The translations under genes and the position numbers were made by a program. From Thiogranum sp963752745 (GTDB lineage Bacteria > Pseudomonadota > Gammaproteobacteria > DSM-19610), in NCBI GenBank assembly GCA_963752745.1, contig CAVWAK010000010.1, positions 1 through 64,000 on the forward strand: a stretch of 64,000 nt of DNA. Direction: 5' to 3'. The notes below the pieces were generated by a model, which was given only the letters and a program-made list of their open reading frames with translations, did not search any database and had not been told where the DNA came from. The stretch's first letter is position 1, and each line of letters starts with the position of its first letter. Shown piece after piece: positions 52,981 to 60,688 of the stretch.

Positions 52981-53574
52981 ATGAGTGGCGACGGTGTAGA
53001 TACCAGTAAACGCCGGTTTCTTATAGCTGCGACAACTGTCGTGGGTGGTGTGGGTGCCGGGTTTGCCATGGTGCCTTTTGTAAAGTCCTGGATGCCTAGC
53101 GAAAGAGCCAAGGCAGCGGGAGCACCGGTAGAAGCCGATATCAGCAAACTGGAAGACGGTCAGATGATTCGTCTGCAGTGGCGAGGCAAGCCCGTGTGGG
53201 CTGTCAAACGCACTGAAGAAATGCTTCAGGCATTGCCGACACTGGATGCCAGTTTGCGTGATCCGGAATCGCTTGAACCTCAGCAGCCGTCATACGCCCA
53301 GAACCCCACTCGTTCCGTTAAACCGGAAGTGCTGATTGCTGTAGGTATCTGTACTCACCTTGGTTGTTCGCCAACCTATGAGCCCGAGGCAGTGCCGCAG
53401 CCATATGATCCGGACTGGAAGGGTGGTTTTTTCTGCCCTTGCCATGGTTCGCTATTCGATCTGGCAGGTCGTGTCTACCAGGGCGTCCCGGCACCGCTTA
53501 ATCTGGAAATTCCACCGCACCAGTACATCAGTGACACGCTGATCCTTATTGGCGATGATGGAGGAGCTGTCTGA
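52981..53574 (+). CDS. petA: Rieske iron-sulfur subunit of cytochrome bc1
   Basis: Carries the 2Fe-2S cluster that takes an electron from ubiquinol. The 197-residue protein has a twin-arginine-like start (SKRRFLIAATTVVGGVGAG) serving as membrane anchor. The cluster motifs are CTHLGCSP and CPCHGSLFD with normal spacing, and TYEPEAVPQPYDPDWKGGF lies between. The ATG has a GGTGGAG site. It overlaps petB by one base and is the first gene of petABC. Confidence 0.95.
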   Translation: MSGDGVDTSKRRFLIAATTVVGGVGAGFAMVPFVKSWMPSERAKAAGAPVEADISKLEDGQMIRLQWRGKPVWAVKRTEEMLQALPTLDASLRDPESLEPQQPSYAQNPTRSVKPEVLIAVGICTHLGCSPTYEPEAVPQPYDPDWKGGFFCPCHGSLFDLAGRVYQGVPAPLNLEIPPHQYISDTLILIGDDGGAV

Positions 53575-54818
53575 TGGGTATGTTAGTCAACCTGCGAGAC
53601 TGGGTAGATGCGCGCTTCCCCATGACCAAGATGTGGGAAGAACATCTTTCCAAGTATTACGCGCCCAAGAACTTCAATTTCTGGTACTTCTTTGGTTCGC
53701 TGGCGCTGCTGGTGCTGGTACTCCAGATCGTTACCGGTATCTTCCTGACCATGAACTACAAGCCTGATGCCGAACTGGCGTTTGCATCGGTCGAGTACAT
53801 CATGCGCGACGTCGACTGGGGCTGGGCAATTCGCTACATGCACTCCACAGGTGCCTCGGCATTCTTTATTGTGGTCTACCTGCACATGTTCCGCGGCTTG
53901 ATCTATGGCTCTTATCGAGGTCCGCGCGAATTGATCTGGATCTTCGGCATGCTGATCTATCTGGCCCTGATGGCGGAAGCATTTTTCGGTTATCTGCTGC
54001 CCTGGGGGCAGATGTCCTACTGGGGCGCGCAGGTAATCATCTCGCTGTTCGGTGCGATCCCTGGTATCGGCGATGACCTGTCGCTGTGGATTCGCGGCGA
54101 CTATGTTATTTCCGACGCGACCCTTAATCGGTTCTTTGCCCTGCATGTGATCGCAGTACCACTGGTGCTGCTAGGCCTGGTTGTGGTGCATATCCTGGCA
54201 CTGCACGAAGTCGGCTCCAACAATCCCGACGGTGTTGAAATCAAGAAGAACAAGGATGAAAACGGTATTCCCAAAGATGGTATTCCGTTCCATCCCTACT
54301 ACTCGGTAAAAGACATCGTTGGTGTGGCGGTATTCCTGATATTTTTCGCGTTCGTTATGTTCTTTGTGCCGGCCGGTGGCGGTTACTTCCTCGAAGCGCC
54401 GAACTTTGAACCGGCAGATCCGCTGAAAACGCCGGAACATATTGCACCAGTCTGGTACTTCACGCCTTACTACGCCATGTTGCGCGCCGTGACTATTGAT
54501 ATCGGTCCGCTCAGTGCCAAGTTCCTGGGTGTAATCGTCATGGGTGGTGCTATCGTAATCCTGTTCTTCCTGCCCTGGCTGGACAAGAGCCCGGTCAAGT
54601 CGATTCGTTATCGCGGACCGATTTACAAGATCATGCTGACCCTGTTTGTCATCTCATTCTTCGTCCTGGGTTGGCTGGGTACTCAAGGGCCGACCGACAT
54701 CAAGACCATGATGGCACAGGCGGGTACGATCATGTACTTCGCCTTCTTCCTGCTGATGCCAATCTATACAAAGCTGGAAGCGACCAAGCCGGTACCGGAC
54801 AGGGTGACGTTCAAATGA
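53574..54818 (+). CDS. petB: Cytochrome b subunit of cytochrome bc1
   Basis: Membrane core of complex III with two b hemes and both quinone sites. The 414-residue protein has at least eight helices. Heme ligands are in RYMHSTGASAFFIVVYLHMF and FALHVIAVPLVLLGLVVVHI. The Qo-site PEWY-type motif appears as VWYFTPYYAM, with Pro-Glu-Trp-Tyr replaced by APVWYF. It overlaps petC by four bases (ATGA). Confidence 0.95.
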   Translation: MGMLVNLRDWVDARFPMTKMWEEHLSKYYAPKNFNFWYFFGSLALLVLVLQIVTGIFLTMNYKPDAELAFASVEYIMRDVDWGWAIRYMHSTGASAFFIVVYLHMFRGLIYGSYRGPRELIWIFGMLIYLALMAEAFFGYLLPWGQMSYWGAQVIISLFGAIPGIGDDLSLWIRGDYVISDATLNRFFALHVIAVPLVLLGLVVVHILALHEVGSNNPDGVEIKKNKDENGIPKDGIPFHPYYSVKDIVGVAVFLIFFAFVMFFVPAGGGYFLEAPNFEPADPLKTPEHIAPVWYFTPYYAMLRAVTIDIGPLSAKFLGVIVMGGAIVILFFLPWLDKSPVKSIRYRGPIYKIMLTLFVISFFVLGWLGTQGPTDIKTMMAQAGTIMYFAFFLLMPIYTKLEATKPVPDRVTFK

Positions 54819-55555
54819 AAAAACAACTCTTCGCTATTCTGTTGCTTATGTCGCCGGCACTGGCTCTGGCCAGCAGCGGTGGTGTTCACCTGGACAAGGC
54901 TAACATTGACCCGACCAACAAGGGATCATTGCAGCGTGGTGCGCGAACTTTTGTGAACTACTGCATGGGTTGCCACTCGGCAAAACACCAGCGTTACAAC
55001 CGCGTGGCGCGTGATCTTGGTATGACTGACCAGGACGTGATTGATAACCTGATGTTCACGGGTGACAAGGTCGGTGATCACATGGATATCGCCATGAGTC
55101 GTGCGGCCGGTAAAGTTTACTTTGGTGCAGCGCCGCCGGATTTAACTCTGGTTTCGCGTGTGCGCGGTAACGACTGGTTGTACACCTATCTGCGTACCTT
55201 CTACCTGGACAGTTCACGGCCGTTTGGTGTGAACAACGAAGTGTTCGATAACGTTGGTATGCCCAACGTGATGTGGGAATTGCAGGGCTGGCAAAAGCCG
55301 GTTTATAAAACGGTCACCGATGATAAAGGCCACGAGCACGAGGTGCTCGAAGGTGTTGAATTGGTCGAAGCTGGCTCACAGACACCCGCAGAGTTCGATC
55401 GAACTGTCCGCGATCTGGTTAACTTCCTGGACTACATGGGTGAACCAATCAGGCAGGAACGTCAGGCAATGGGCGTGAAAGTGATATTGTTCCTGTTCGT
55501 ATTTTTCATTGTGGCTTACCTGCTCAAGAAAGAGTTCTGGAAAGACATTCACTGA
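54815..55555 (+). CDS. petC: Cytochrome c1 subunit of cytochrome bc1
   Basis: Periplasmic heme c subunit that passes electrons to soluble cytochrome c. The ATG at 54815 overlaps the petB stop and gives 246 residues with a signal peptide (KKQLFAILLLMSPALALASS). The heme motif CMGCH is in FVNYCMGCHSAKHQRYNRVA, and the probable axial Met lies in GMPNVMWELQG. A C-terminal membrane anchor (VKVILFLFVFFIVAYLLKKE) completes it. A small hairpin at 55571-55589 follows, without a T-run. Confidence 0.95.
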   Translation: MKKQLFAILLLMSPALALASSGGVHLDKANIDPTNKGSLQRGARTFVNYCMGCHSAKHQRYNRVARDLGMTDQDVIDNLMFTGDKVGDHMDIAMSRAAGKVYFGAAPPDLTLVSRVRGNDWLYTYLRTFYLDSSRPFGVNNEVFDNVGMPNVMWELQGWQKPVYKTVTDDKGHEHEVLEGVELVEAGSQTPAEFDRTVRDLVNFLDYMGEPIRQERQAMGVKVILFLFVFFIVAYLLKKEFWKDIH

Positions 55556-55626
55556 AGTAAGGCACTGGTGGCCGGTCGATATGACCGGCTGCCGGTTGCA
55601 CAAACCGTAGTTACTGGAGAAAAACC

Positions 55627-56253
55627 ATGGCTGTAATCGCCAATCGCCGTTCGGTGATGACCTTGTTTTCAGATGCCACCTGTCCGCAGAGTCATCGTGT
55701 ACGGATGGTACTTGCCGAGAAGGGGATTACAGTCGAAATTGTCAATATCGATCCAGATAACCTGCCGGAAGATCTTATCGACCTGAACCCCTACCAGAGT
55801 GTGCCAACGCTGATTGATCGCGAACTGGTGCTTTATGATCCTCAGGTGGTAACAGAATATCTTGACGAGCGTTTTCCGCACCCGCCATTGATGCCGGTAG
55901 ACCCGGTATCGCGTGCACGCAGTCGGCTGGCGCTGTATCGGATAGATAAAGACTGGTACTCACTGCTCAGCGAGCTGGAATCAGGCAATGACAAGGCAGT
56001 AAGCAAGGCACGCAAGGCGCTCCGCGACAGCCTGACCTCCAGTGACGAGGTGTTCGCTGCCAAGCCTTTCTTCCTCAGTGATGAATTTTCCCTGGTGGAC
56101 GCAACCGTCGCCCCGATTTTGTGGCGCCTGAAGCACTACGGTATTGAATTACCGGCACAGGCCAAGGCAGTGACTCAATATGCAGAGCGCATATTTGCGC
56201 GCGATTCATTTGAAGCCAGCCTGACAGAAGAAGAAAAGGAAATGGGTGAGTGA
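55627..56253 (+). CDS. sspA: Stringent starvation protein A (GST-fold RNA polymerase-associated protein)
   Basis: SspA binds RNA polymerase and alters transcription in stationary phase and acid stress. The 208-residue protein has a glutathione-transferase fold with the start RRSVMTLFSDATCPQSHRVR and NPYQSVPTLIDRELVLYDPQ. The conserved surface stretch PHPPLMPVDPVSRARSR is also present. As in other gammaproteobacteria it follows petABC and precedes sspB. The ATG has a GGAG site. Confidence 0.94.
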   Translation: MAVIANRRSVMTLFSDATCPQSHRVRMVLAEKGITVEIVNIDPDNLPEDLIDLNPYQSVPTLIDRELVLYDPQVVTEYLDERFPHPPLMPVDPVSRARSRLALYRIDKDWYSLLSELESGNDKAVSKARKALRDSLTSSDEVFAAKPFFLSDEFSLVDATVAPILWRLKHYGIELPAQAKAVTQYAERIFARDSFEASLTEEEKEMGE

Positions 56254-56280
56254 GGTTGCACTGGTCAGTGCATTGCCGTC

Positions 56281-56658
56281 ATGACATCCAACCGTCCCTA
56301 CCTGATCCGAGCCATAAACGAGTGGCTGCTGGATAACAACTGCACTCCACATTTGCTGGTCAACGCCGAGGCTCCGGGTGTAGCGGTGCCGCACCAGTAT
56401 ATTCAGGATGGCAAGATTGTCCTGAATATCGGTCCGAATGCAGTTGAGGGCCTCCGTGTAACTAACGAAGAAGTCACTTTTCTTGCGCGCTTTAGTGGCG
56501 TATCACAGTTGGTGTCCTTGCCTATCAACGCCGTTTTGGCAGTCTATGCAAAAGAAAACGGCCGCGGCATGATGTTCAATGAAGAGGACGATTCCGGTCC
56601 TGAGCCTGAAGCTCCTGAAGATAAGCCTTCACGGCCATCGCTCAAAGTCGTCAAGTAG
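56281..56658 (+). CDS. sspB: SspB, ClpXP protease specificity-enhancing factor
   Basis: Adaptor that delivers SsrA-tagged proteins to ClpXP. The 125-residue product starts SNRPYLIRAINEWLLDNNCT and has the peptide-binding core with GVAVPHQYIQDGKIVLNIGP. A flexible acidic linker leads to the C-terminal ClpX-tethering tail RPSLKVVK. It is 27 bases after sspA. Its last eight bases overlap the end of the convergent glk gene. Confidence 0.94.
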   Translation: MTSNRPYLIRAINEWLLDNNCTPHLLVNAEAPGVAVPHQYIQDGKIVLNIGPNAVEGLRVTNEEVTFLARFSGVSQLVSLPINAVLAVYAKENGRGMMFNEEDDSGPEPEAPEDKPSRPSLKVVK

Positions 56659-57634
56659 ACCGGCTCTTGTCGTTGCCGGCCGCATAGCTGGCAAGTCCCT
56701 TCAGACTAACATCTGTACTGCATATGACCTGGACCTTGATGGCCTCCAGCAACGGACGCATACGTCCCTTGTCCAGAAATGCGCGCAGAAAAGTGCTGTC
56801 CTGAAGCGCGGGCAATATCTTTGGTGCAATGCCACCACCCAAAAACAAACCGCCAGCGGCATTTAATTTTAACGCCAGGTTGCCGGCTTCACGGCCATAT
56901 AGCTCTACAAACCAGCTTAGTGCTTCGATGCAATGCGGGTCACTGCCTTCGAGGGCCTGCCGGGAAATGATTGCAGCAGGGTCTGTGTCAGGGCTGTTTC
57001 GCCAGTCAGGTGCCTCGCGCCGGTTATGTTTTAGAATGAAATCGAACAGGTTGATCAGGCCCTGTCCGGACACCAGGCGTTCCCAGCTGACATGCCCGTA
57101 TTTTTGCCGCAAATACTCGAAGAGTTCCTGCTCCAGTCTGGTGACGGGACTGAAATCGGCGTGACCACCCTCCGTGGCAAACGCAATGTGCTGTTGGCCA
57201 TCATAAAACAGCCCGGCCTGTCCCAGGCCAGTGCCTGCTGCAATAACGGCCTGATTGCCTGCATCGCTGCCGATACCCTCTTGCAAGCACACAAGTTCCG
57301 CATCCTCAAGACTGGCAATTCCCCAGGCCAGCGCCTCGAGGTCGTTAAGCAAAAACACCTGTTGCATGCCAAGTTGGTCGATCAGCTGTTGCCGCGAGAT
57401 CTCCCAGGGCAGGTTGGTAATCCGGCTGACGCCCTGTTTGACGGGGCCGGCTACGCCAAAGGCAGCAGCTTCAGCTGTGCTCGCGGGTGTATAGTCCTCG
57501 ATCACTGCCTGCAACGACGCATAGTCTGGGCTGGAAAACGTCTGGTGATTTGAAAATCGGAGCTGTCTGTCTGTCAGTTCGCACATCGACAGACGCGTAT
57601 GGGTGCCGCCTATATCTCCGGTTAGAATGTGCAT
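56651..57634 (-). CDS. glk: Glucokinase
   Basis: Phosphorylates glucose with ATP. The 327-residue protein starts MHILTGDIGGTHTRLSMCEL (phosphate-binding loop). It contains VAGPVKQGVSRITNLPWEIS and the catalytic Asp in FLLNDLEALAWGIA. AAGTGLGQAGL (ATP-binding) and LFLGGGIAPKILPAL follow, typical of bacterial group A glucokinases. It is divergent from the ANTAR regulator and convergent with sspB. Confidence 0.93.
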   Translation of the reverse strand: MHILTGDIGGTHTRLSMCELTDRQLRFSNHQTFSSPDYASLQAVIEDYTPASTAEAAAFGVAGPVKQGVSRITNLPWEISRQQLIDQLGMQQVFLLNDLEALAWGIASLEDAELVCLQEGIGSDAGNQAVIAAGTGLGQAGLFYDGQQHIAFATEGGHADFSPVTRLEQELFEYLRQKYGHVSWERLVSGQGLINLFDFILKHNRREAPDWRNSPDTDPAAIISRQALEGSDPHCIEALSWFVELYGREAGNLALKLNAAGGLFLGGGIAPKILPALQDSTFLRAFLDKGRMRPLLEAIKVQVICSTDVSLKGLASYAAGNDKSRST

Positions 57635-57773
57635 ATTGTTGTCCTTGTGCTCCAGATGCTCGCTCGGTCAGACTTGATCTGGAAAAGAAAACTGCTTTAA
57701 TTAAAGGTGAGTTGCAGTACCCGGGCAAGTCGCTGAGCTCGTCGTTGATAACAATACTATAGGGGGGGCGATT

Positions 57774-58442
57774 ATGAATCCAACGAAAGTATTGGTAGCC
57801 GATGACGACCAGGATGATCTGAGCGCTATTTGTGGTGGCCTCAAGGACGCGGGGTTTGAGATTCTAAAGGCAGCGGATGGTGTACAGGCTGAAAGTCTTG
57901 CGCAAGAGCACCGTCCCGATCTGACGATCCTGGATCTGCGTATGCCACTCAAAGACGGCTTCGAAGTCGCTGCTGCGCTGCGCGAGGCCGATCTGCCATT
58001 TATTTCGCTGACCGCTTATGGTGACGAGGAAATGGTGCAACGGGCAACGGATGCCGGTGCGTTGGCTTACCTGGTCAAGCCGCTTGACGTCGACCAGCTG
58101 ATACCTGCCGTACAATCGGCGCTGTGCCGTGCTGAGGAAATGCGTCAGCTCAAAGAATCCATGGAGCAGATGGACAAAGCGCTGTCCCAGGGGCGCGAGA
58201 TAAGCATGGTCGTGGGCGTTCTCATGGAACGGTGCAATTTGTCAGCTATCCAGGCTTTCGATGCCCTGCGTGACGAGGCGCGCTCTCAGCGGCGGAAAAT
58301 TGCCGACATCGCCAAGGAGTACCTGGCTGCCGCAGAGACCGTACACACGATGAGCAGTCGCCTGTCCGAGCGTGCCCACGAGAAGACCCAGCGTGCCAGC
58401 AAGCGCGTTGCCAAGCGCTTCCCGCCCCGCGTCGTCCCATAG
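57774..58442 (+). CDS. ANTAR-domain response regulator (NasT/AmiR-like)
   Basis: Predicted RNA-binding antiterminator. The 222-residue protein has a complete receiver (VLVADDDQDDLSAI acidic pair, phospho-Asp in LTILDLRMPLKDG, Lys in YLVKPLD). It also has an ANTAR domain (REISMVVGVLMERCNLSAIQ followed by EARSQRRKIADIAKEYL). A basic tail ends the protein (QRASKRVAKRFPPRVVP). ANTAR domains bind paired hairpins in nascent RNA to stop termination. No kinase, nas or ami genes adjoin it, so targets are unknown. It is divergent from glk. Confidence 0.9.
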   Translation: MNPTKVLVADDDQDDLSAICGGLKDAGFEILKAADGVQAESLAQEHRPDLTILDLRMPLKDGFEVAAALREADLPFISLTAYGDEEMVQRATDAGALAYLVKPLDVDQLIPAVQSALCRAEEMRQLKESMEQMDKALSQGREISMVVGVLMERCNLSAIQAFDALRDEARSQRRKIADIAKEYLAAAETVHTMSSRLSERAHEKTQRASKRVAKRFPPRVVP

Positions 58443-58487
58443 CCCCGATTGCAAGTTCAGGGCATCTGGTATAACCTGCCGCGTTTT

Positions 58488-58511
58488 CCGGAGGGGTGTC
58501 CGAGTGGTTGA
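58488..58511 (+). pseudogene. 5' fragment of tRNA-Ser (exact 24-base copy)
   Basis: These 24 bases are identical to 58653-58676, the start of the intact tRNA-Ser 165 bases downstream, covering acceptor 5' strand and D-arm beginning. After position 58511 the similarity stops and a row of palindromes begins. It cannot fold as a tRNA. It may mark the junction of an inserted element or a failed tandem duplication. Confidence 0.85.
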
Positions 58512-58603
58512 CTCGAGGCGTTAGCCGAGAGAACGCCGCGAAGCGGCGGCCCCGAAGGGGTGAGCCTGCGGCGCAGGCGAATAACGAGCACGCATGCGTG
58601 CTC
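58512..58603. repeat. Row of five short palindromes between tRNA-Ser fragment and tRNA-Ser
   Basis: Successive hairpins: about 58512-58528 (CTC/GAG with GGC/GCC inside), 58534-58548 (CGCCGC-GAA-GCGGCG), 58550-58560 (CCCC-GAA-GGGG), 58564-58578 (GCCTGC-GGC-GCAGGC) and 58586-58603, an 18-base perfect palindrome (GAGCACGCATGCGTGCTC). Three of them have three-base loops. They follow one another almost without spacers. No coding capacity is seen. Confidence 0.8.
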
Positions 58604-58654
58604 CGCTCTGTGAGTACACCAGGTGTTTAACGGAGTTGAAATTGTGAGTTATCC

Positions 58655-58744
58655 GGAGGGGTGTCCGAGTGGTTGAAGGAGCACGCCTGGAAAGTGTGTA
58701 TACGTGTAAACGTATCGAGGGTTCGAATCCCTCCTCCTCCGCCA
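58655..58744 (+). tRNA. tRNA-Ser(GGA)
   Basis: A 90-base class II tRNA. The acceptor stem GGAGGGG pairs with CTCCTCC (one G-U). The anticodon loop CTGGAAA gives anticodon GGA, reading UCC and UCU. The long variable arm is ATACG-TGTAAA-CGTAT. The T-arm GAGGG-TTCGAAT-CCCTC is complete and the CCA end is encoded. An intrinsic terminator follows directly. Confidence 0.97.
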
Positions 58745-58746
58745 TA

Positions 58747-58780
58747 TAAAAAAAGGCCCCAACAGGAGGCCTTTTTTTAT
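58747..58780 (+). terminator. Intrinsic terminator after tRNA-Ser
   Basis: AAAAAAAGGCC and GGCCTTTTTTT form an 11-base stem around a short loop (CCAACAGGA), with the T-run on the plus strand. It starts a few bases after the tRNA CCA end. Confidence 0.9.
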
Positions 58781-58883
58781 AGGGCGGAATTAGTTTGATA
58801 GTACACAATCAGCGCATTACCTTGTTTGAACTAATCCAATTATTCCTTCGCACGGAAGTCAATCAAAACTGTGTTCCCAAAGT

Positions 58884-59891
58884 TCAATTGCCTGATACAG
58901 CGCCCTGCGCCACATTCTGCAGTGACTCGGGGTAGGGGTGCAGAAACAGCTGCACAGCGTTGTCGGGTTGCGGATTTCGGCAAACCAGCTGGTTTAGTAT
59001 CTTGATGACTGAAAAAAGGTCATTTGATCCTGCATGGTAACCTTCCACGCTGGCAACCAAAGATGCGTGCTCTATGGAAGATAGCTCCTGCTTCAGATCG
59101 TTAGCAATGCGTTGCAGGACACTGCTGCATTGGCGTTGTTGCGAGGGGCGTTTAAGTGTTTGCATTAACCTCGATATATACGACTCGGATATAGCCTTGA
59201 GTGGCTGTTCCGGCAGATCGCCGAGCAGTTTCCCAAGTTTGTGGCATGCGGCCTGTGAGTGAGCCATGATCAGATACCTGTGGGTCGCATGGAAGTCGAG
59301 CAGCAACTTGGCGGTAACACCAGAGGCGGTCAATTCCTGCCAGCGGCGATAGGTATAAGCCTGCTCCAGGAAATGACTGCGTTTTTTCGGGTCATCAAAG
59401 CAATCTTCTTCTGTAACCGGAAGCAACGGTGCGGCATGAACCAGAGTGTCGGCATAAACCCCGGTACCCTTGCGCTGCATGTCATGGCCCGGCCGCTTAA
59501 ACAGTTTAACCTTGCCAAGACCGCAGCTTGGCGAGTCTTTCTTGAATATATATCCGCTTATGGTTGTTAATGTTCGACACTGTTGTTGTGCGTAGCCTTG
59601 CAGACGGTCAGTTACATCCATGGCGGGGTTGTCGACACCGAGAGCACGGACTTTCCCGGGCTGGCCAACAAGTTGTATCGGTGGCCGTGGGATACCCATA
59701 CCGACGCCGGCTTCCGGGCACACAGGAAGATAGTCAACGTACGCGGCGAGAACATCGGTCAGAAAGCTATGGCGTTTGTGGTTGCCATCATAGCGCACCG
59801 GTTCACCCAGCAGGCAGGCGCTGACGCCGAGCTTGATTTTGGGAGAGTCGGGTTCTGTGATGGTGCCCATAATGCGTGCAGTATCCGGCAT
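58884..59891 (-). CDS. DUF523 and DUF1722 fusion protein (YbgA-like)
   Basis: The N-terminal DUF523 domain (about 15-160) has LGVSACLLGEPVRYDGNHKR, CPEAGVGMGIPRPPIQLVG and KKDSPSCGLGKVKLF, with conserved Cys residues that may bind metal. The C-terminal DUF1722 domain (about 190-310) has LLLDFHATHRYLIMAHSQAA. The function of both domains is unknown; a role beside photolyase or nucleotide metabolism has only been guessed for relatives. The ATG at 59891 touches the T-run of the upstream terminator and lacks a ribosome site; the ATG at 59870 is an alternative. Confidence 0.85.
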   Translation of the reverse strand: MPDTARIMGTITEPDSPKIKLGVSACLLGEPVRYDGNHKRHSFLTDVLAAYVDYLPVCPEAGVGMGIPRPPIQLVGQPGKVRALGVDNPAMDVTDRLQGYAQQQCRTLTTISGYIFKKDSPSCGLGKVKLFKRPGHDMQRKGTGVYADTLVHAAPLLPVTEEDCFDDPKKRSHFLEQAYTYRRWQELTASGVTAKLLLDFHATHRYLIMAHSQAACHKLGKLLGDLPEQPLKAISESYISRLMQTLKRPSQQRQCSSVLQRIANDLKQELSSIEHASLVASVEGYHAGSNDLFSVIKILNQLVCRNPQPDNAVQLFLHPYPESLQNVAQGAVSGN

Positions 59892-59919
59892 AAAAAAAGC
59901 CCCGTGAAGGGGCTTTTCT
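59891..59919 (-). terminator. Intrinsic terminator after the DsrC/TusE-like gene
   Basis: On the minus strand AGCCCC-TTCAC-GGGGCT is followed by seven Ts. It lies about 25 bases after the tusE-like stop. The plus-strand side has TTTT, so it may act weakly in both directions. Confidence 0.85.
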
Positions 59920-59942
59920 AAATGCGCTGTATCCGGTACGAC

Positions 59943-60278
59943 TCAGCTGCAGCCTTTTGGGCGCGGCAGGCCTGCGACCTTGTTGGCGCATTTGATCAGA
60001 CCGGTAGGAAATAGCGAGTAGATATACTTCTGGTCGCTGCGATCCTTGCCGAAATTTTTCTTCATGATCTTGGAGAAAGCGCGTGGTTCACAGACCATGC
60101 CGTTGTCCTGGAAGTACTCGCGTGCGGTATTGATGATATCCCAGTGCTCTTCGGTGAGTTCAGGGATCCTTTCGTTCCTGGCAACTTCAACCGCCAGTTC
60201 CTCACTCCATTCATCTAGATTTTCCAGCCAGCCAGCTTCACTCAACTGGATGACCTTGCCATTTACTTCTGCTTGCAT
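59943..60278 (-). CDS. DsrC/TusE-family sulfur-carrier protein
   Basis: A 111-residue DsrC-fold protein: ELTEEHWDIINTAREYF and YIYSLFPTGLIKCANKVAG are the family core, and the conserved last Cys is present in RPKGCS. In true DsrC a second Cys lies eleven residues before it (C-x10-C). Here that position is Asn, and a Cys stands two residues further upstream, giving C-x12-C. TusE of tRNA thiolation also lacks the DsrC Cys, so a TusE-like or regulatory role is more likely than dissimilatory sulfur oxidation. The ATG at 60278 has a GGAAGGAG-like site. It is monocistronic, with its own terminator. Confidence 0.85.
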   Translation of the reverse strand: MQAEVNGKVIQLSEAGWLENLDEWSEELAVEVARNERIPELTEEHWDIINTAREYFQDNGMVCEPRAFSKIMKKNFGKDRSDQKYIYSLFPTGLIKCANKVAGLPRPKGCS

Positions 60279-60453
60279 GGATTAGTGCTCCTTCCCGAAA
60301 ATAGTCTTGCCTGTAACAAAAATAGTTGAGTAATTTTATCAGGTATTTGTTGGTAATGCATAATTCTCTAATACACTCGACAATACAAGGGATTAGGATC
60401 TAATTTTGGTTGCTGCTGGAAAAATATGCGCGTGGCCGTGACCGTCGGGAGTT

Positions 60454-60489
60454 GCTACAATGCCGCCTCTTCCGGCCAGGGGGCCGGAA
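60454..60489 (+). promoter_or_regulatory. Extended -10 promoter and leader hairpin of 4.5S RNA
   Basis: TGCTACAAT at 60454-60462 is an extended -10 element (TACAAT at 60457-60462); no good -35 hexamer is visible. The transcript would begin near 60469, immediately before an 8-bp perfect hairpin TTCCGGCC-AGG-GGCCGGAA at 60471-60489. The 4.5S RNA sequence starts about 17 bases later, so a leader would be removed by processing. Confidence 0.5.
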
Positions 60490-60505
60490 TTATCAAGCAG
60501 TTTAT

Positions 60506-60617
60506 GGTGACCCGTATCGGTTCCCTCGCGACAACAAGCTGTGAACCCGGTCAGGCCTGGAAGGGAGCAGCCGCAGCAGTGGATTTGGGCGCCGGGGTGT
60601 GGCTGGTACGGGCCGCC
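60506..60617 (+). ncRNA. ffs: 4.5S (signal recognition particle) RNA
   Basis: The SRP RNA apical loop is unmistakable: the asymmetric loop and tetraloop GGTCAGGCCTGGAAGGGAGC lie at 60549-60568, followed by AGCCGCAGCAG. The ends pair as GGTGACCCGTATCGG with CTGGTACGGGCCGCC. The length of about 112 bases fits the small bacterial form. The ends are judged by pairing and may be off by a few bases. It lies just upstream of dnaX, as often in gammaproteobacteria. Confidence 0.93.
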
Positions 60618-60688
60618 TCCATCTCCTTCCGCGTCATCCGCCAGCTTCTGTATAATCCAGTTTCTTACCCGGAGGCAGCGGATTATTC

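Noticed and set aside
59943..60278. Reading the DsrC-like gene as evidence for dissimilatory sulfur oxidation
   Set aside because: The second DsrC cysteine is not in place and no dsr genes are present; TusE-like function is the safer reading.
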